The notes under the pieces were generated by a model, which was not told the DNA's origin, searched no databases, and was given only the letters and a program-made list of their open reading frames with translations. From positions 40,344-104,343 of the forward strand of contig CALVRC010000004.1 of NCBI GenBank assembly GCA_944358445.1: a stretch of DNA of 64,000 bases, written 5' to 3'. Below, piece after piece: positions 42,112-51,336 of this stretch. The stretch is from an uncultured Bacilli bacterium (GTDB lineage Bacteria > Bacillota_I > Bacilli_A > RF39 > UBA660). The translations under genes and the position numbers were made by a program. The stretch's first letter is position 1. Each line of letters opens with the position of its first letter.

Positions 42112-43401
42112 TTAGATTAAAAGTTTTTTTACTTTGAAATTATCATCGGTTTGGTTTTTATTGATACTTAAATAGTCTTTTGATGAATAAGAGGTGTTTT
42201 TTATAATGTTGTGTAGTTTGTAAGAGTTTGTATTTGGTACTTTTGACATAAATGTATAAATTAAATTAGGGTCATTGCTTGTAATAATTGCCTTTTCTAA
42301 TTTAGAAATATTTGCATTTACTATGGATGCTGCAAAATCAATAATTAAAGTATACATTTTATGTTCTATTAAGTAGTTTTCAATTTTTTCAATATTAATA
42401 TAAGTAGCCTTTTTTATAATTTCTTTAATATATATGTAGCAAGATATTTCATTAGGATAGTCAATTTGTGTTAAAAGCTTATCTAATAATTCCTCTGGTA
42501 TTTCAATATGAGTATAATTACTACCATCAGTAAAAACTTCTGTTATAAATTTATATATTTTATCTGCGGGTATGTCAGCAGATAGAATGAATTTTATTAC
42601 TTTATTTAATGTGTTTATATTACAAAAATTTATTATATAAAAAAGTTCTTCAAAATTTTCGGTTTTTATAAGTTGGTTTATATTTTTATCAATTGTGGTG
42701 TTTAATTTAGAAATATCAGCTTCATTTATGTTTTTCGCAAAAATATATTTTGTATTATCACTTTCAATAATAGCCTCTTCTAATTTAGAAATATTAGCCT
42801 CATTTATGTCTTTAGCAAAATTACTTTCAATAATTTTTTTGCTATTGGTTTTGTTTGTTATTTCTTTATTTATAAAGAAATTTTCAAGATCTTTTGAATC
42901 AATATTTAATTCATGACAGGTTGATATTACTTCTTCTAATAATTTTATATCTCCATATTTAATGATACTTTGAAATATTTCATCTTTAAATGTTTTTAAG
43001 AAAATTTGATCTAAGATAAAGTTTTCAATTAAAAATAAATTTTTTTCTTCTTCTAGGCAGCAATGTTCGTCCTCATAAAAGAAAAAATGGTTTTGATCAG
43101 TATAATATTGGGAGTGATTTGAAAAATCATTTTCGAGAAAAGCATTAAATATTTCTATATCTTTTGTTTTTGAAAATTCCTCAAATGTCTCAAAAAATCT
43201 ATAGATAAAATATATGTTTCTAGTTGATATAACAAACTTTTTTAGTTTTTCTAAGTTTGTTTTTTTAACATTTTTATAAAACCAAATTAAAGTATTAAAA
43301 TTTCTCAAAGACAATAGTTTATCTTCATATTTTTCTTTTGTTTTTTCATCTCCATATTTATTTTTATATTCACTAATTTCATTAATTAAAGAATTTTTCA
43401 T
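42112..43401 (-). CDS. Helical-repeat protein, unknown
   Basis: 429 aa, no signal peptide. The middle and C-terminal parts contain a degenerate repeat of about 35 residues with the core ISKLEEAIIESDNTKYIFAK: copies include NEANISKLEEAIIESDN, NEADISKLNTTIDKN, VNANISKLEKAIITSND and the related NTNSYKLHNIIK. Each repeat would form a pair of helices, giving a HEAT- or TPR-like superhelix suited to protein binding. Two copies near 42700-42830 remain similar at DNA level, showing recent duplication. The N-terminal 170 residues are Glu/Asp/Phe-rich. Function and partner unknown. Confidence 0.65.
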   Translation of the reverse strand: MKNSLINEISEYKNKYGDEKTKEKYEDKLLSLRNFNTLIWFYKNVKKTNLEKLKKFVISTRNIYFIYRFFETFEEFSKTKDIEIFNAFLENDFSNHSQYYTDQNHFFFYEDEHCCLEEEKNLFLIENFILDQIFLKTFKDEIFQSIIKYGDIKLLEEVISTCHELNIDSKDLENFFINKEITNKTNSKKIIESNFAKDINEANISKLEEAIIESDNTKYIFAKNINEADISKLNTTIDKNINQLIKTENFEELFYIINFCNINTLNKVIKFILSADIPADKIYKFITEVFTDGSNYTHIEIPEELLDKLLTQIDYPNEISCYIYIKEIIKKATYINIEKIENYLIEHKMYTLIIDFAASIVNANISKLEKAIITSNDPNLIYTFMSKVPNTNSYKLHNIIKNTSYSSKDYLSINKNQTDDNFKVKKLLI

Positions 43402-43542
43402 AGTATATCACCTTTTGAAATTTTTGAATATTATATCATATTTTTATGAAATTTGTAGTTTTTTAAAAAAAATTAATTTTTTTTGCCTCAAAAAAAGGAA
43501 ATGAGAAATTTTTGTCGTATGTTTTTAATAGAGGTGAAAAAT

Positions 43543-44235
43543 ATGGAAATATTGAATGTTAAAAATTTGTGTAAAAAATATGGGGACGGCGAAAATGAGA
43601 TTTGGGCTTTGGATGATATAAGTTTTAAGGTTCAAAAGGGAGAATTTATAGCAATTGTTGGTAAAAGTGGTAGTGGCAAGAGTACATTACTTCATTTGCT
43701 TGGTGGTTTAGATTTACCTAGTCAAGGAACTGTTATTATAAATAATCAAGATATTTATACAATGTCAGATAAGGATTTGACTGTGTTTAGAAGAAAATAC
43801 ATTGGATTTATTTATCAGTTTTATAATTTAATTCCAGCTTTAACAGTTAAGGAAAATATTGTTTTACCTGCTTTGTTTGATGGTAGAAAGGTTAGTGAAG
43901 AAAAAATTGATGAGTTAGTTAAAAATTTAGGGTTATTAAATAAAAAAGATGTTTTTCCAAATGATTTATCAGGTGGGCAGCAGCAACGTGTTGCGATTGG
44001 AAGAGCTTTAATAAATAAGCCTAAAATAATTTTAGCGGATGAGCCGACTGGAAATTTAGATACTAAAAATAGTAAACATATTATGAAGTTATTAGAATTT
44101 TACAATAAGAAATATAAGCAAACTATTATTATGGTGACTCATGATATGAGTCTTGCCAGAAGAGCTGATAGAATCATTACGATGCTGGATGGAAAAATTA
44201 TAAAGGATGAAAGTAATGATAGGTTTAAGTATTAG
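43543..44235 (+). CDS. ABC transporter ATPase (LolD/MacB type)
   Basis: 230 aa from the ATG at 43543 (GAGGTG 7 nt upstream; an ATG at 43483 lies upstream in an unlikely N-terminal extension). Walker A GKSGSGKST, Q-loop IGFIYQFYNLIPALTV, signature LSGGQQQR, Walker B ILADEPTGNLD, H-loop MVTHD. The short form with KYGDGENEIWALDDISF is typical of ATPases that drive MacB/FtsX-type permeases acting on lipoproteins, peptides or antibiotics by mechanotransmission. It overlaps the permease gene by about 29 nt. Confidence 0.92.
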   Translation: MEILNVKNLCKKYGDGENEIWALDDISFKVQKGEFIAIVGKSGSGKSTLLHLLGGLDLPSQGTVIINNQDIYTMSDKDLTVFRRKYIGFIYQFYNLIPALTVKENIVLPALFDGRKVSEEKIDELVKNLGLLNKKDVFPNDLSGGQQQRVAIGRALINKPKIILADEPTGNLDTKNSKHIMKLLEFYNKKYKQTIIMVTHDMSLARRADRIITMLDGKIIKDESNDRFKY

Positions 44236-46138
44236 ATATTTAAAGTATAATAAAAAGCAGACTTTTACTTTAATAATTGGAATTATTTTAGCTTGTGTTT
44301 TATTATTTAGTGTAGGGATTTTATTTTCTTCTTTTAGAGGTTATTTAATAGAGAAGGTTGACGATTATCATGTTAAGATAAGTGGTAATTTAAATAATAT
44401 ATCTAATGATATGTTATCTTCATTTAAGATTTATGATGGAGAATATTTTGTTAAGTTTAGAGATGTTAGAAAAACTTATTATAATACTGAAAAAATATGT
44501 GAGGTAAATGATTGTGATAATGTTGTTTATAATACAAAATTATTATCGCTTTATGGAATTGGGAAAAATAATTATTTGGATTTATTTAAGGAATTGATTT
44601 TTTTAATTGTGTTTATTTTAGGTTTTTCAGTTTTTTTTATAATATATAATTCATTTGGTTTAATGCTTTCTAAGAAGAAAAGGGATATATTTTTGTTTAA
44701 GGCTGTTGGGGCTAGTTTTTCTTATTTATGTAAGCTGTTTTTTTTAGAAGGATTGATATGTGGTATTATTGGAATAATATTTGGATTTATCTTTAGTTTG
44801 ATTTTGGTTTATGGAACTTTAAATCTTATAAATACTCTTTTTTGTGAGGTTTTAGTTAGTGAGGTGAATTTGTCTCTTTATTTTCCTTTTATATTAATCC
44901 CGCTTATTTTTATTTTGCTAATTATTTTTTTAGCTAGTTTATTTCCTATTTTTAGAATAAGAAAATATAAAGTTATGGAACTTTTTAGGGAGAATATTAA
45001 AAATAATGGAAAATTGAATTTAAGGTGTTTTACTTTAAGTTATGCTTATAATAACTATGTTAGAAATATTAAGAAATATAGAAGTTTAATAATATGTGTT
45101 TTTATTTTAATAATTCTTTTTAATAGTTTTATGAGACTTAATAGTTATGTTTTAAAAATATTAGATGATTATGTAAGAATACCTAATTATGATGTTAAAC
45201 TTGAGGTGAGTAAGAGAGATTATTCTAAGTTAGAAAAGATGGCAAAATTTTTAAATTCTGATGAAAAAAACATATATAGAAGCTGCACGCAAAATATTGT
45301 TATTCCAAAGGAAAGTTATAATGATGGTGCTAAAGAAGTAAATTATGTTTTAGTTACTGATTTGGGAGGTAATGAAGTTATTAATGTTGTTTCAGATGTT
45401 TTAGAAAAAAATGGAAAAATGAAAAAGGTTAACTATAATATTTTTAATAAATTAGATGAGGTTACTATAAATAATAAGATTGGAGTTAAATTAACTAATG
45501 ATATTCCTTTTGGGTTTGAAAATGAACTTATAGAAGGAAGAATAATTTTAAATTTAAATAATGATGATTTTAGTAAGGTGTGTTTTAATTATAGTGGTAA
45601 TGCTTTAATAAAAAGTTTAGAAAGCGGTTTAGATGATAAAATAACTAGTTATGCTTCAAAAAATGGCTTTGATAATTTTAGTTATGTTAATGTTAAAAAG
45701 GCTTATGAGCTTATTGATAGCTTTATTTTATTAATTAAACTTTTTTCTTATTCTTGTGTTTGTTTAGTTTTTTTAATTGCTTTTTTTACTATATTAAATA
45801 TTATTTCTTTTAGTATAAAACTTAGAAAAAAAGAGCTTGCCATTTTAAAAAGTTTGGGTTTTGATGGCTTTAAAATAAATTTAAGTTTACTTTTAGAAAG
45901 TTTTATTATAAGTGGTAAAGGATCTTTGTATGCTTTTCCTTTTACGTTATTAATTAGTAATAGTTTATATAAGAATTTGGGAGATTATTTTAGTATTAAT
46001 TTAGGTATTTTTGATTATCAGTCATTTTTGCTTAGTTTTTTTGTTTGTTTTTTAATGATTTTTATTTGTATGGTTATTAGTCATATAAGTTTATATAAAA
46101 AAACAATTATTCAAAATGTTAAGAGTGAACTTATATAA
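44207..46138 (+). CDS. FtsX-like ABC permease
   Basis: 643 aa (ATG 44207; 44216 is an alternative). Two FtsX-like halves: a first helix at about residues 18-40, a short outer loop, three helices about 127-250, then a helix near 290-308, a larger outer domain about 310-500, and three final helices near 505-630. Motifs LKAVGAS and LKSLGFDGFKI mark the coupling regions before the helix bundles. With the adjacent ATPase it forms a BceAB/MacB-like exporter or sensor of antimicrobial peptides; no two-component system is adjacent. The first outer domain is unusually small. Confidence 0.85.
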   Translation: MKVMIGLSIRYLKYNKKQTFTLIIGIILACVLLFSVGILFSSFRGYLIEKVDDYHVKISGNLNNISNDMLSSFKIYDGEYFVKFRDVRKTYYNTEKICEVNDCDNVVYNTKLLSLYGIGKNNYLDLFKELIFLIVFILGFSVFFIIYNSFGLMLSKKKRDIFLFKAVGASFSYLCKLFFLEGLICGIIGIIFGFIFSLILVYGTLNLINTLFCEVLVSEVNLSLYFPFILIPLIFILLIIFLASLFPIFRIRKYKVMELFRENIKNNGKLNLRCFTLSYAYNNYVRNIKKYRSLIICVFILIILFNSFMRLNSYVLKILDDYVRIPNYDVKLEVSKRDYSKLEKMAKFLNSDEKNIYRSCTQNIVIPKESYNDGAKEVNYVLVTDLGGNEVINVVSDVLEKNGKMKKVNYNIFNKLDEVTINNKIGVKLTNDIPFGFENELIEGRIILNLNNDDFSKVCFNYSGNALIKSLESGLDDKITSYASKNGFDNFSYVNVKKAYELIDSFILLIKLFSYSCVCLVFLIAFFTILNIISFSIKLRKKELAILKSLGFDGFKINLSLLLESFIISGKGSLYAFPFTLLISNSLYKNLGDYFSINLGIFDYQSFLLSFFVCFLMIFICMVISHISLYKKTIIQNVKSELI

Positions 46139-46211
46139 AAATAAATCTTTTTATAATCTGCTTGCTGAAACATATAATTATGATATATAATTATTTTAAG
46201 GATGTGGTTTG

Positions 46212-47303
46212 ATGCGTGTGATTATTAGTGCGGGAGGAACCGGTGGACATATTTATCCAGCTTTAGCTATTATTAATAAGATAAAAGAAAAAGAACCAGA
46301 TAGTGAGTTTTTATATATAGGAACACACAATAGAATGGAAAAAGATATTGTTCCTAAAAAGGGTATTCCATTTAAATCAATAGAAATATATGGTTTTAGT
46401 AAGAATCTTTTTAAAAATTTTAAAACAGTTAAATGTTTATTTAAAGCTTTTAAAGAATGCCGCAAAATGATTAAGAAATTTAATCCTGATATTGTTATTG
46501 GGGTTGGAGGATATGTGACTGTTCCTGTTATTATGAGTGCGAAAAAGTTAGGCTATAAAACTTTTTTACATGAACAAAATGCTTTGCCTGGAAAATCTAA
46601 TAAGTTTTTGAGCAAGTATTCGGATTTGGTAGGTGTTTCTTTTGAATCTTCTTTGAATAAATTTCCTATAGGAAAAGCAGTTGTGACTGGTAATCCTTGT
46701 AGTGAGGATGCTTTAAAGGTTGAATCTTTTATGAAATCTTCTTTAGGTTTATCAGTTAGTAAGAAATTAGTACTTATTGTTATGGGGTCTTTGGGAGCTT
46801 TAAGAGTTAGTAAGTATTTAGAAAGAGAGCTTAGTTATTTTAAAGGTAAAGATTATGAGATTTTATTTGTAACAGGTAAGGGTTCTTATGAGGAGGTTAT
46901 GAAAGGTAGTTATCCAGAAAATGTAAAAATAATTCCTTTTTATGAGGGTTTAACTTCGGTTATGAAGAAAACTGATGTGATGGTCTCTAGAGCTGGAGCT
47001 TCTACTTTAAGTGAGATTATTGCTTTGGAGGTTCCTTCAATTTTAATTCCTTCACCATATGTTGCTAATAATCATCAGTATTTAAATGCTTTAGATTTAA
47101 TTAATAAAGATGCAGCTTTGATGATTGAAGAAAAGGATTTGGAAGATGGAGTTTTATCTAAGAAGGTTGATGAATTAATTAATGATGAAAATAAGATTCA
47201 AAAAATTAAAAATAATTTAAGAAGTATGCAGGTAAAGAATAGTGCGGATATTATTTATGAGAATTTGAAGAAAGTAGTTTTAAATGATGAAAAAGGTAAA
47301 TAA
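46212..47303 (+). CDS. murG: UDP-GlcNAc:lipid I GlcNAc transferase MurG
   Basis: 363 aa from the ATG at 46212, with AAGGATGTGG upstream. GT28 signatures: N-terminal SAGGTGGHIYPALAI, GVGGYVTVPVI, HEQNALPGKSN, and the C-terminal UDP-GlcNAc site with SRAGASTLSEI and PYVANNHQYLNA. It converts lipid I to lipid II at the inner membrane face in peptidoglycan synthesis. First gene of the cluster murG-murB-ftsQ-ftsA-ftsZ; its end overlaps murB by 20 nt. Confidence 0.96.
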   Translation: MRVIISAGGTGGHIYPALAIINKIKEKEPDSEFLYIGTHNRMEKDIVPKKGIPFKSIEIYGFSKNLFKNFKTVKCLFKAFKECRKMIKKFNPDIVIGVGGYVTVPVIMSAKKLGYKTFLHEQNALPGKSNKFLSKYSDLVGVSFESSLNKFPIGKAVVTGNPCSEDALKVESFMKSSLGLSVSKKLVLIVMGSLGALRVSKYLERELSYFKGKDYEILFVTGKGSYEEVMKGSYPENVKIIPFYEGLTSVMKKTDVMVSRAGASTLSEIIALEVPSILIPSPYVANNHQYLNALDLINKDAALMIEEKDLEDGVLSKKVDELINDENKIQKIKNNLRSMQVKNSADIIYENLKKVVLNDEKGK

Positions 47304-48141
47304 TGCAAAGATAAAGCAGTATACAACTTATAAATTAGAAGGGGAGATAAAGACTATTTATTTTCCTGAGAATATTTTGGAATTAAAAGAATTGATTAAT
47401 AAATTAAAGAGTAATAATACTAGATATAAGATTTTGGGTAATGGTTCTAATTTAATTATTAGTTCTAGTTATGATGGAGTTTTGATAAAACTTTCAAAAT
47501 TTGATAAACTTGATATTGTTAATAATATAGTTAGGGTAGGAAGTGGTTATAATTTATCAAAGCTTGCTTTAAAATGTGCGGAAAATAATTTAAGTGGTTT
47601 GGAATTTACTTTTGGTATTCCCGCAACAGTTGGCGGAGCTATTTATCAAAATGCTGGTGCTTATGGTTTTGATATGGCTTCAGTTTTTAAAGAAGCTTTA
47701 GTTTTAGACGAGTTTGGTGATATTTTTACTTTGTCTAAAGATGAGATGGAGTTTGGGTATAGAGATTCTATTTTAAAACATAAGGATTATATTTGTTTAG
47801 AAGTTACATTTGAATTAAAAATGTGTTTATATGATGAAATTATGTTAAAGATGAAAAATAATTTTAATTTAAGAAAAGAAAAACAGCCACTTGACTATCC
47901 ATCTGCAGGTTCTGTTTTTCGTAATCCTTTGAATTTAAGTGCGGGAAGGTTAATTGAAGAAGCTTCACTGAAGGGATATAAAGTTGGTGATGCAATGGTT
48001 TCTTTGAAACATGCTAATTTTATTGTTAATTTAGGATGTGCTAACGCAGAAAATGTGATAAAATTAATTAAGATTATTCAAGATAAGGTTAAAGATGAAA
48101 CTGGAATTTTATTAGAGCTTGAACAAGAAATTTTAAAATAA
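47284..48141 (+). CDS. murB: UDP-N-acetylenolpyruvoylglucosamine reductase MurB
   Basis: 285 aa (tandem ATGs at 47284/47287). FAD-binding GNGSNLIISS, GIPATVGGAIYQNAGAYG, and the catalytic-Ser segment PSAGSVFRNP. The shape is that of type II MurB. It makes UDP-MurNAc from the enolpyruvyl precursor with NADPH. It overlaps murG and is followed after 12 nt by ftsQ, so it is part of one operon. Confidence 0.95.
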   Translation: MMKKVNNAKIKQYTTYKLEGEIKTIYFPENILELKELINKLKSNNTRYKILGNGSNLIISSSYDGVLIKLSKFDKLDIVNNIVRVGSGYNLSKLALKCAENNLSGLEFTFGIPATVGGAIYQNAGAYGFDMASVFKEALVLDEFGDIFTLSKDEMEFGYRDSILKHKDYICLEVTFELKMCLYDEIMLKMKNNFNLRKEKQPLDYPSAGSVFRNPLNLSAGRLIEEASLKGYKVGDAMVSLKHANFIVNLGCANAENVIKLIKIIQDKVKDETGILLELEQEILK

Positions 48142-48153
48142 AAAGGTGGTTTA

Positions 48154-48828
48154 ATGGCACGTAAGGTTAAGAAGAAAAGAAAGTTAAAGGTTAAAAATGT
48201 TTTTTTAGTATTTTTGTTTATTATATTAATGCTTTTAGGAATAGCTTTTTTAACTGATATAAAGATTAATAATATTGTTATTAAAGGTAATTCTTTATAT
48301 AGTGATTGGGAAATAATTGAAATGGCGAGGCTAGATGATTATCCTAGTAGTTTAAAGACACTTTCTTCTAGTATTGAAAAAAGATTAGAAAAAGATGCTT
48401 ATGTTAATAATGTAGAAGTGGAAAGGCCTAGTTTAACTAAGGTTGTAATTAATATTGAAGAGAATTTGCCATTATTTTATTATTTGCCGGCTGAAAAAAC
48501 TATTTTAGCTGATAAGACTGAAGTGGATGATAATTTTCCAGTGCCTACAGTTATTAATTATGTGCCAGATAAGGTTTATTCTAAATTTTTAAAGGCGATT
48601 GCTTCAGTTAATTATGATATTGTTAAGAGAATATCTGAAATAAAATATGATCCTAATGAGGTTGATGAAGGGAGATTTTTCTTGACAATGAATGATGGTA
48701 ATCAGGTTTATTTAACTTTAAATAAGTTTGATAAAATAGATAATTATTTAGATATAATTAAAGAGTTTGATAATAAAAAGGGAATACTTTATTTAGATTC
48801 TGGTGAATATTTTGAGGTAAAAGGTTAA
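48154..48828 (+). CDS. ftsQ: Cell-division protein FtsQ/DivIB
   Basis: 224 aa. A very basic N-terminus (ARKVKKKRKLKVKN), one membrane segment at about residues 16-36, then a POTRA domain (KINNIVIKGNSLYSDWEIIEM) and a beta domain (VNNVEVERPSLTKVVINIEE). Bitopic divisome protein that bridges FtsL/FtsB to the septal machinery. Shorter than Bacillus DivIB but complete in layout. It sits between murB and ftsA, the classical place. Confidence 0.9.
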   Translation: MARKVKKKRKLKVKNVFLVFLFIILMLLGIAFLTDIKINNIVIKGNSLYSDWEIIEMARLDDYPSSLKTLSSSIEKRLEKDAYVNNVEVERPSLTKVVINIEENLPLFYYLPAEKTILADKTEVDDNFPVPTVINYVPDKVYSKFLKAIASVNYDIVKRISEIKYDPNEVDEGRFFLTMNDGNQVYLTLNKFDKIDNYLDIIKEFDNKKGILYLDSGEYFEVKG

Positions 48829-48854
48829 TTTTTCTTTAAAAAAATTAATTTGGG

Positions 48855-48883
48855 TTTACATTTTCTTTTCAATAAGGTAAAAT
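48855..48883 (+). promoter_or_regulatory. ftsAZ promoter
   Basis: TTTACA (48855-48860), 17-nt spacer, TAAAAT (48878-48883) in the 94-nt gap between ftsQ and ftsA, giving ftsA and ftsZ an extra promoter. A second TATAAT-like box lies near 48888. Confidence 0.65.
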
Positions 48884-48922
48884 TATAGTATAATTAATGA
48901 TAGACCATAGGAGGATGATGTT

Positions 48923-50152
48923 ATGGAGCATGTTTATGCGAGTATTGATATTGGTTCAGATTCTATCAAGCTTGTCGTTTGTGATCTTTACCAAAATCAT
49001 TTAAATTTACTTGCGGCTACATCAATACCTTCTAAAGGAATAAAAAAAGGATTAATTGTTAATCCGGAACTTGTTAAAAAGTCAATTTTACTGGCTTTTA
49101 AAGATGTTGAAGCTATGCTTGGAATAAGTATTAAAAAAGTAATTGCGAATGTTCCTAATCATATGGCTGAATATAAAATTATTAAAGGTGAATGTGATGT
49201 TCCTGGTGATTTAATTACTTCTCGTGATATGATAAATTCATATAAAGCTGGAATTAGATCTAATTTAATGCCTAATGAGGAATTTGTAACGGTTGTACCT
49301 ATTGATTTTAAGATAAATGGTAAAACGGTTATGAAAGATCCTAAAGGATTTCCAGGCAAGAAATTAATGGGAAGAGCTATGATGGTTACAACACCTAAGA
49401 AAAATGTTTATTCGGTTGCTAGTATACTTGAAAGTTTAGGAATAGAGATTGTCGATATTTCAGTTGGAAGTATTGGTGATATAAACTGTTTTAAAAATGA
49501 TAATTTTGATAAAGGAATAAGTGCAGTTATTAATATAGGTGCTGATATTACAACAGTTTCTTTGTATAATAAAAGTATTCCTGTTAGTACTAAAATAATA
49601 GGTGCTGGTGGAAGAGATATTGACAAAGATTTAGCTTATATGTATAAAATAGATATAGAAGAAGCTAGGAAGATTAAGGAAAATTTTGCTTTAGCACATA
49701 CGAGAAATGCTGATAAATTCGATGTTTATGAAACAATGAATGAAGATAATGTTAAAATTAAAATTAATCAGTCAGCGGCTTCAGAAGTTGTTATGTCTCG
49801 CATTAATGAAATACTTACTTTAGCAAAAAATGAGTTAAATGACTTAACAAATAAGCCAATTCAGTATATAATAATAACTGGTGGCAGTAGTAATATACTG
49901 GATTTCGAATACTGTATTCATGATATTTTGCCAACGGCGAATAAAGGATCAGTAAAATTAATAGGAGTTAGAAATAATAAATATAGTACTGCAATCGGAA
50001 ATATTATTTATTTTCTAAATACATTAAAATTAAAAGGAATGAATTATTCAATGCTTAGTGAAGATGATATGGAAGAACTTTCTTCACCTAGAGAGAATAC
50101 AAACGATGATACAATGCTAGGAAAAGTATTTGGATATTTTTTTGGCGAATAG
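48923..50152 (+). CDS. ftsA: Cell-division protein FtsA
   Basis: 409 aa, start after AGGAGGATG. Actin-fold ATPase: ASIDIGSDSIKLVV (phosphate 1), INIGADITTVSLY (phosphate 2), GAGGRDID, and adenosine motif ITGGSSNILD. The C-terminal membrane-targeting amphipathic helix is visible as MLGKVFGYFFGE. FtsA tethers FtsZ to the membrane and recruits the divisome. ftsZ follows after 12 nt. Confidence 0.95.
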   Translation: MEHVYASIDIGSDSIKLVVCDLYQNHLNLLAATSIPSKGIKKGLIVNPELVKKSILLAFKDVEAMLGISIKKVIANVPNHMAEYKIIKGECDVPGDLITSRDMINSYKAGIRSNLMPNEEFVTVVPIDFKINGKTVMKDPKGFPGKKLMGRAMMVTTPKKNVYSVASILESLGIEIVDISVGSIGDINCFKNDNFDKGISAVINIGADITTVSLYNKSIPVSTKIIGAGGRDIDKDLAYMYKIDIEEARKIKENFALAHTRNADKFDVYETMNEDNVKIKINQSAASEVVMSRINEILTLAKNELNDLTNKPIQYIIITGGSSNILDFEYCIHDILPTANKGSVKLIGVRNNKYSTAIGNIIYFLNTLKLKGMNYSMLSEDDMEELSSPRENTNDDTMLGKVFGYFFGE

Positions 50153-50164
50153 GAGGAAATTAAT

Positions 50165-51202
50165 ATGATGGGAATTGAAATGGATCAATTAGCAAAAATA
50201 AAAGTAATAGGTGTCGGGGGCGGCGGCTGTAATGCAGTTAATAGAATGATTGAATCAGTTGAAGGAGTAGAGTTTATAGTTGCTAATACTGACTCACAAG
50301 TGCTTAAAGCATCTTTAGCTGAAAATAAAATTCAAATAGGTGAGGAACTTACACATGGACTTGGTGCAGGGGCTAATCCACAAATTGGTAAAGAAGCTGC
50401 ACTTGAATCTAAAACTGAATTAGAAGAAGCTTTAAAAGGCGCTGATATGGTATTTATCACCTGTGGTATGGGTGGTGGAACTGGTACTGGTGCAGCTCCA
50501 GTTATTGCTGATATTGCTCAAAATTCAGGAGCTTTAACAATTGGTATTGTTACTAAACCATTTTCTTTTGAAGGTAAAAAGAGAATGAGTCAAGCTTTAG
50601 ATGGTATTGAGGAACTAAAAAAACATGTAGATACTTTAATTGTTGTACCTAATGATAGATTAAGAGAAATTATTGATAAATCTACACCACTTTTAGATTC
50701 ATTTAAAGAAGTTGATAATGTTTTAAGAAGAGGTGTTCAATCTATTTCTGATTTAATCGCATGTCCAGGACTTATTAATTTGGACTTTGCTGATGTTAAG
50801 ACAGTTATGGAAAAACGTGGTAGTGCTTTGATTGGTATAGGTGCTGGTGTTGGTGAAGATAGAGCTATCGAAGCAGCTAATCAAGCAGTACTTAGTCCAC
50901 TTTTAGAAACTAGTATTGATGGAGCAACTGATGCTATTATCAATGTTACTGGTGGACCTAATTTAACTTTATTTGAGGTAGAGGAAGCTGTTGAAGCTAT
51001 TAGAAAATCGGCTAATACAGATATTAATACAATATTTGGTGCTGTTATTAATGAAAACTTTACTGATGAGTTAATTGTAACTGTTATTGCAACTGGATTT
51101 GATCAACATAAAGAAAAAGAGGAAGAAGAAATTCCAATTCCTGGTTTAGATGATGAAGATACAGTTATTCCAGCATTCTTAAGAAAAAGAGGTAATTATT
51201 AA
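50165..51202 (+). CDS. ftsZ: Cell-division GTPase FtsZ
   Basis: 345 aa with a GGAGGAAA site. Tubulin signature GMGGGTGTG at residues 101-109, [12 protein letters not shown] at the nucleotide pocket, and the T7 loop with NLDFADVKT. The unstructured linker is short ([17 protein letters not shown]) and is followed by the conserved C-terminal peptide VIPAFLRKR that binds FtsA. Forms the Z-ring. Last gene of the division cluster. Confidence 0.97.
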   Translation: MMGIEMDQLAKIKVIGVGGGGCNAVNRMIESVEGVEFIVANTDSQVLKASLAENKIQIGEELTHGLGAGANPQIGKEAALESKTELEEALKGADMVFITCGMGGGTGTGAAPVIADIAQNSGALTIGIVTKPFSFEGKKRMSQALDGIEELKKHVDTLIVVPNDRLREIIDKSTPLLDSFKEVDNVLRRGVQSISDLIACPGLINLDFADVKTVMEKRGSALIGIGAGVGEDRAIEAANQAVLSPLLETSIDGATDAIINVTGGPNLTLFEVEEAVEAIRKSANTDINTIFGAVINENFTDELIVTVIATGFDQHKEKEEEEIPIPGLDDEDTVIPAFLRKRGNY

Positions 51203-51228
51203 GCTTTCGAATTTTTGAAAGCTTTTTT
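51201..51228 (+). terminator. ftsZ terminator
   Basis: AAGCTTTC (51201-51208) pairs with GAAAGCTT (51217-51224), then a T run. It begins in the stop codon. Confidence 0.85.
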
Positions 51229-51248
51229 CATATAGTAAACAAAAAATG

Positions 51249-51298
51249 ACAAGTAAATATCAAAAAAATGATTTATCAAAAATGTTACTTGTTTTTTT
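51249..51298 (+). terminator. Second hairpin with T run downstream of ftsZ
   Basis: ACAAGTAA (51249-51256) pairs with TTACTTGT (51285-51292) across a 28-nt loop, then seven T. It could be a back-up terminator or a leader structure of the surface-protein gene. Confidence 0.5.
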
Positions 51299-51336
51299 GG
51301 TTTATACTGTTTTTGTAAGATAAAGGAGTGTATGAA

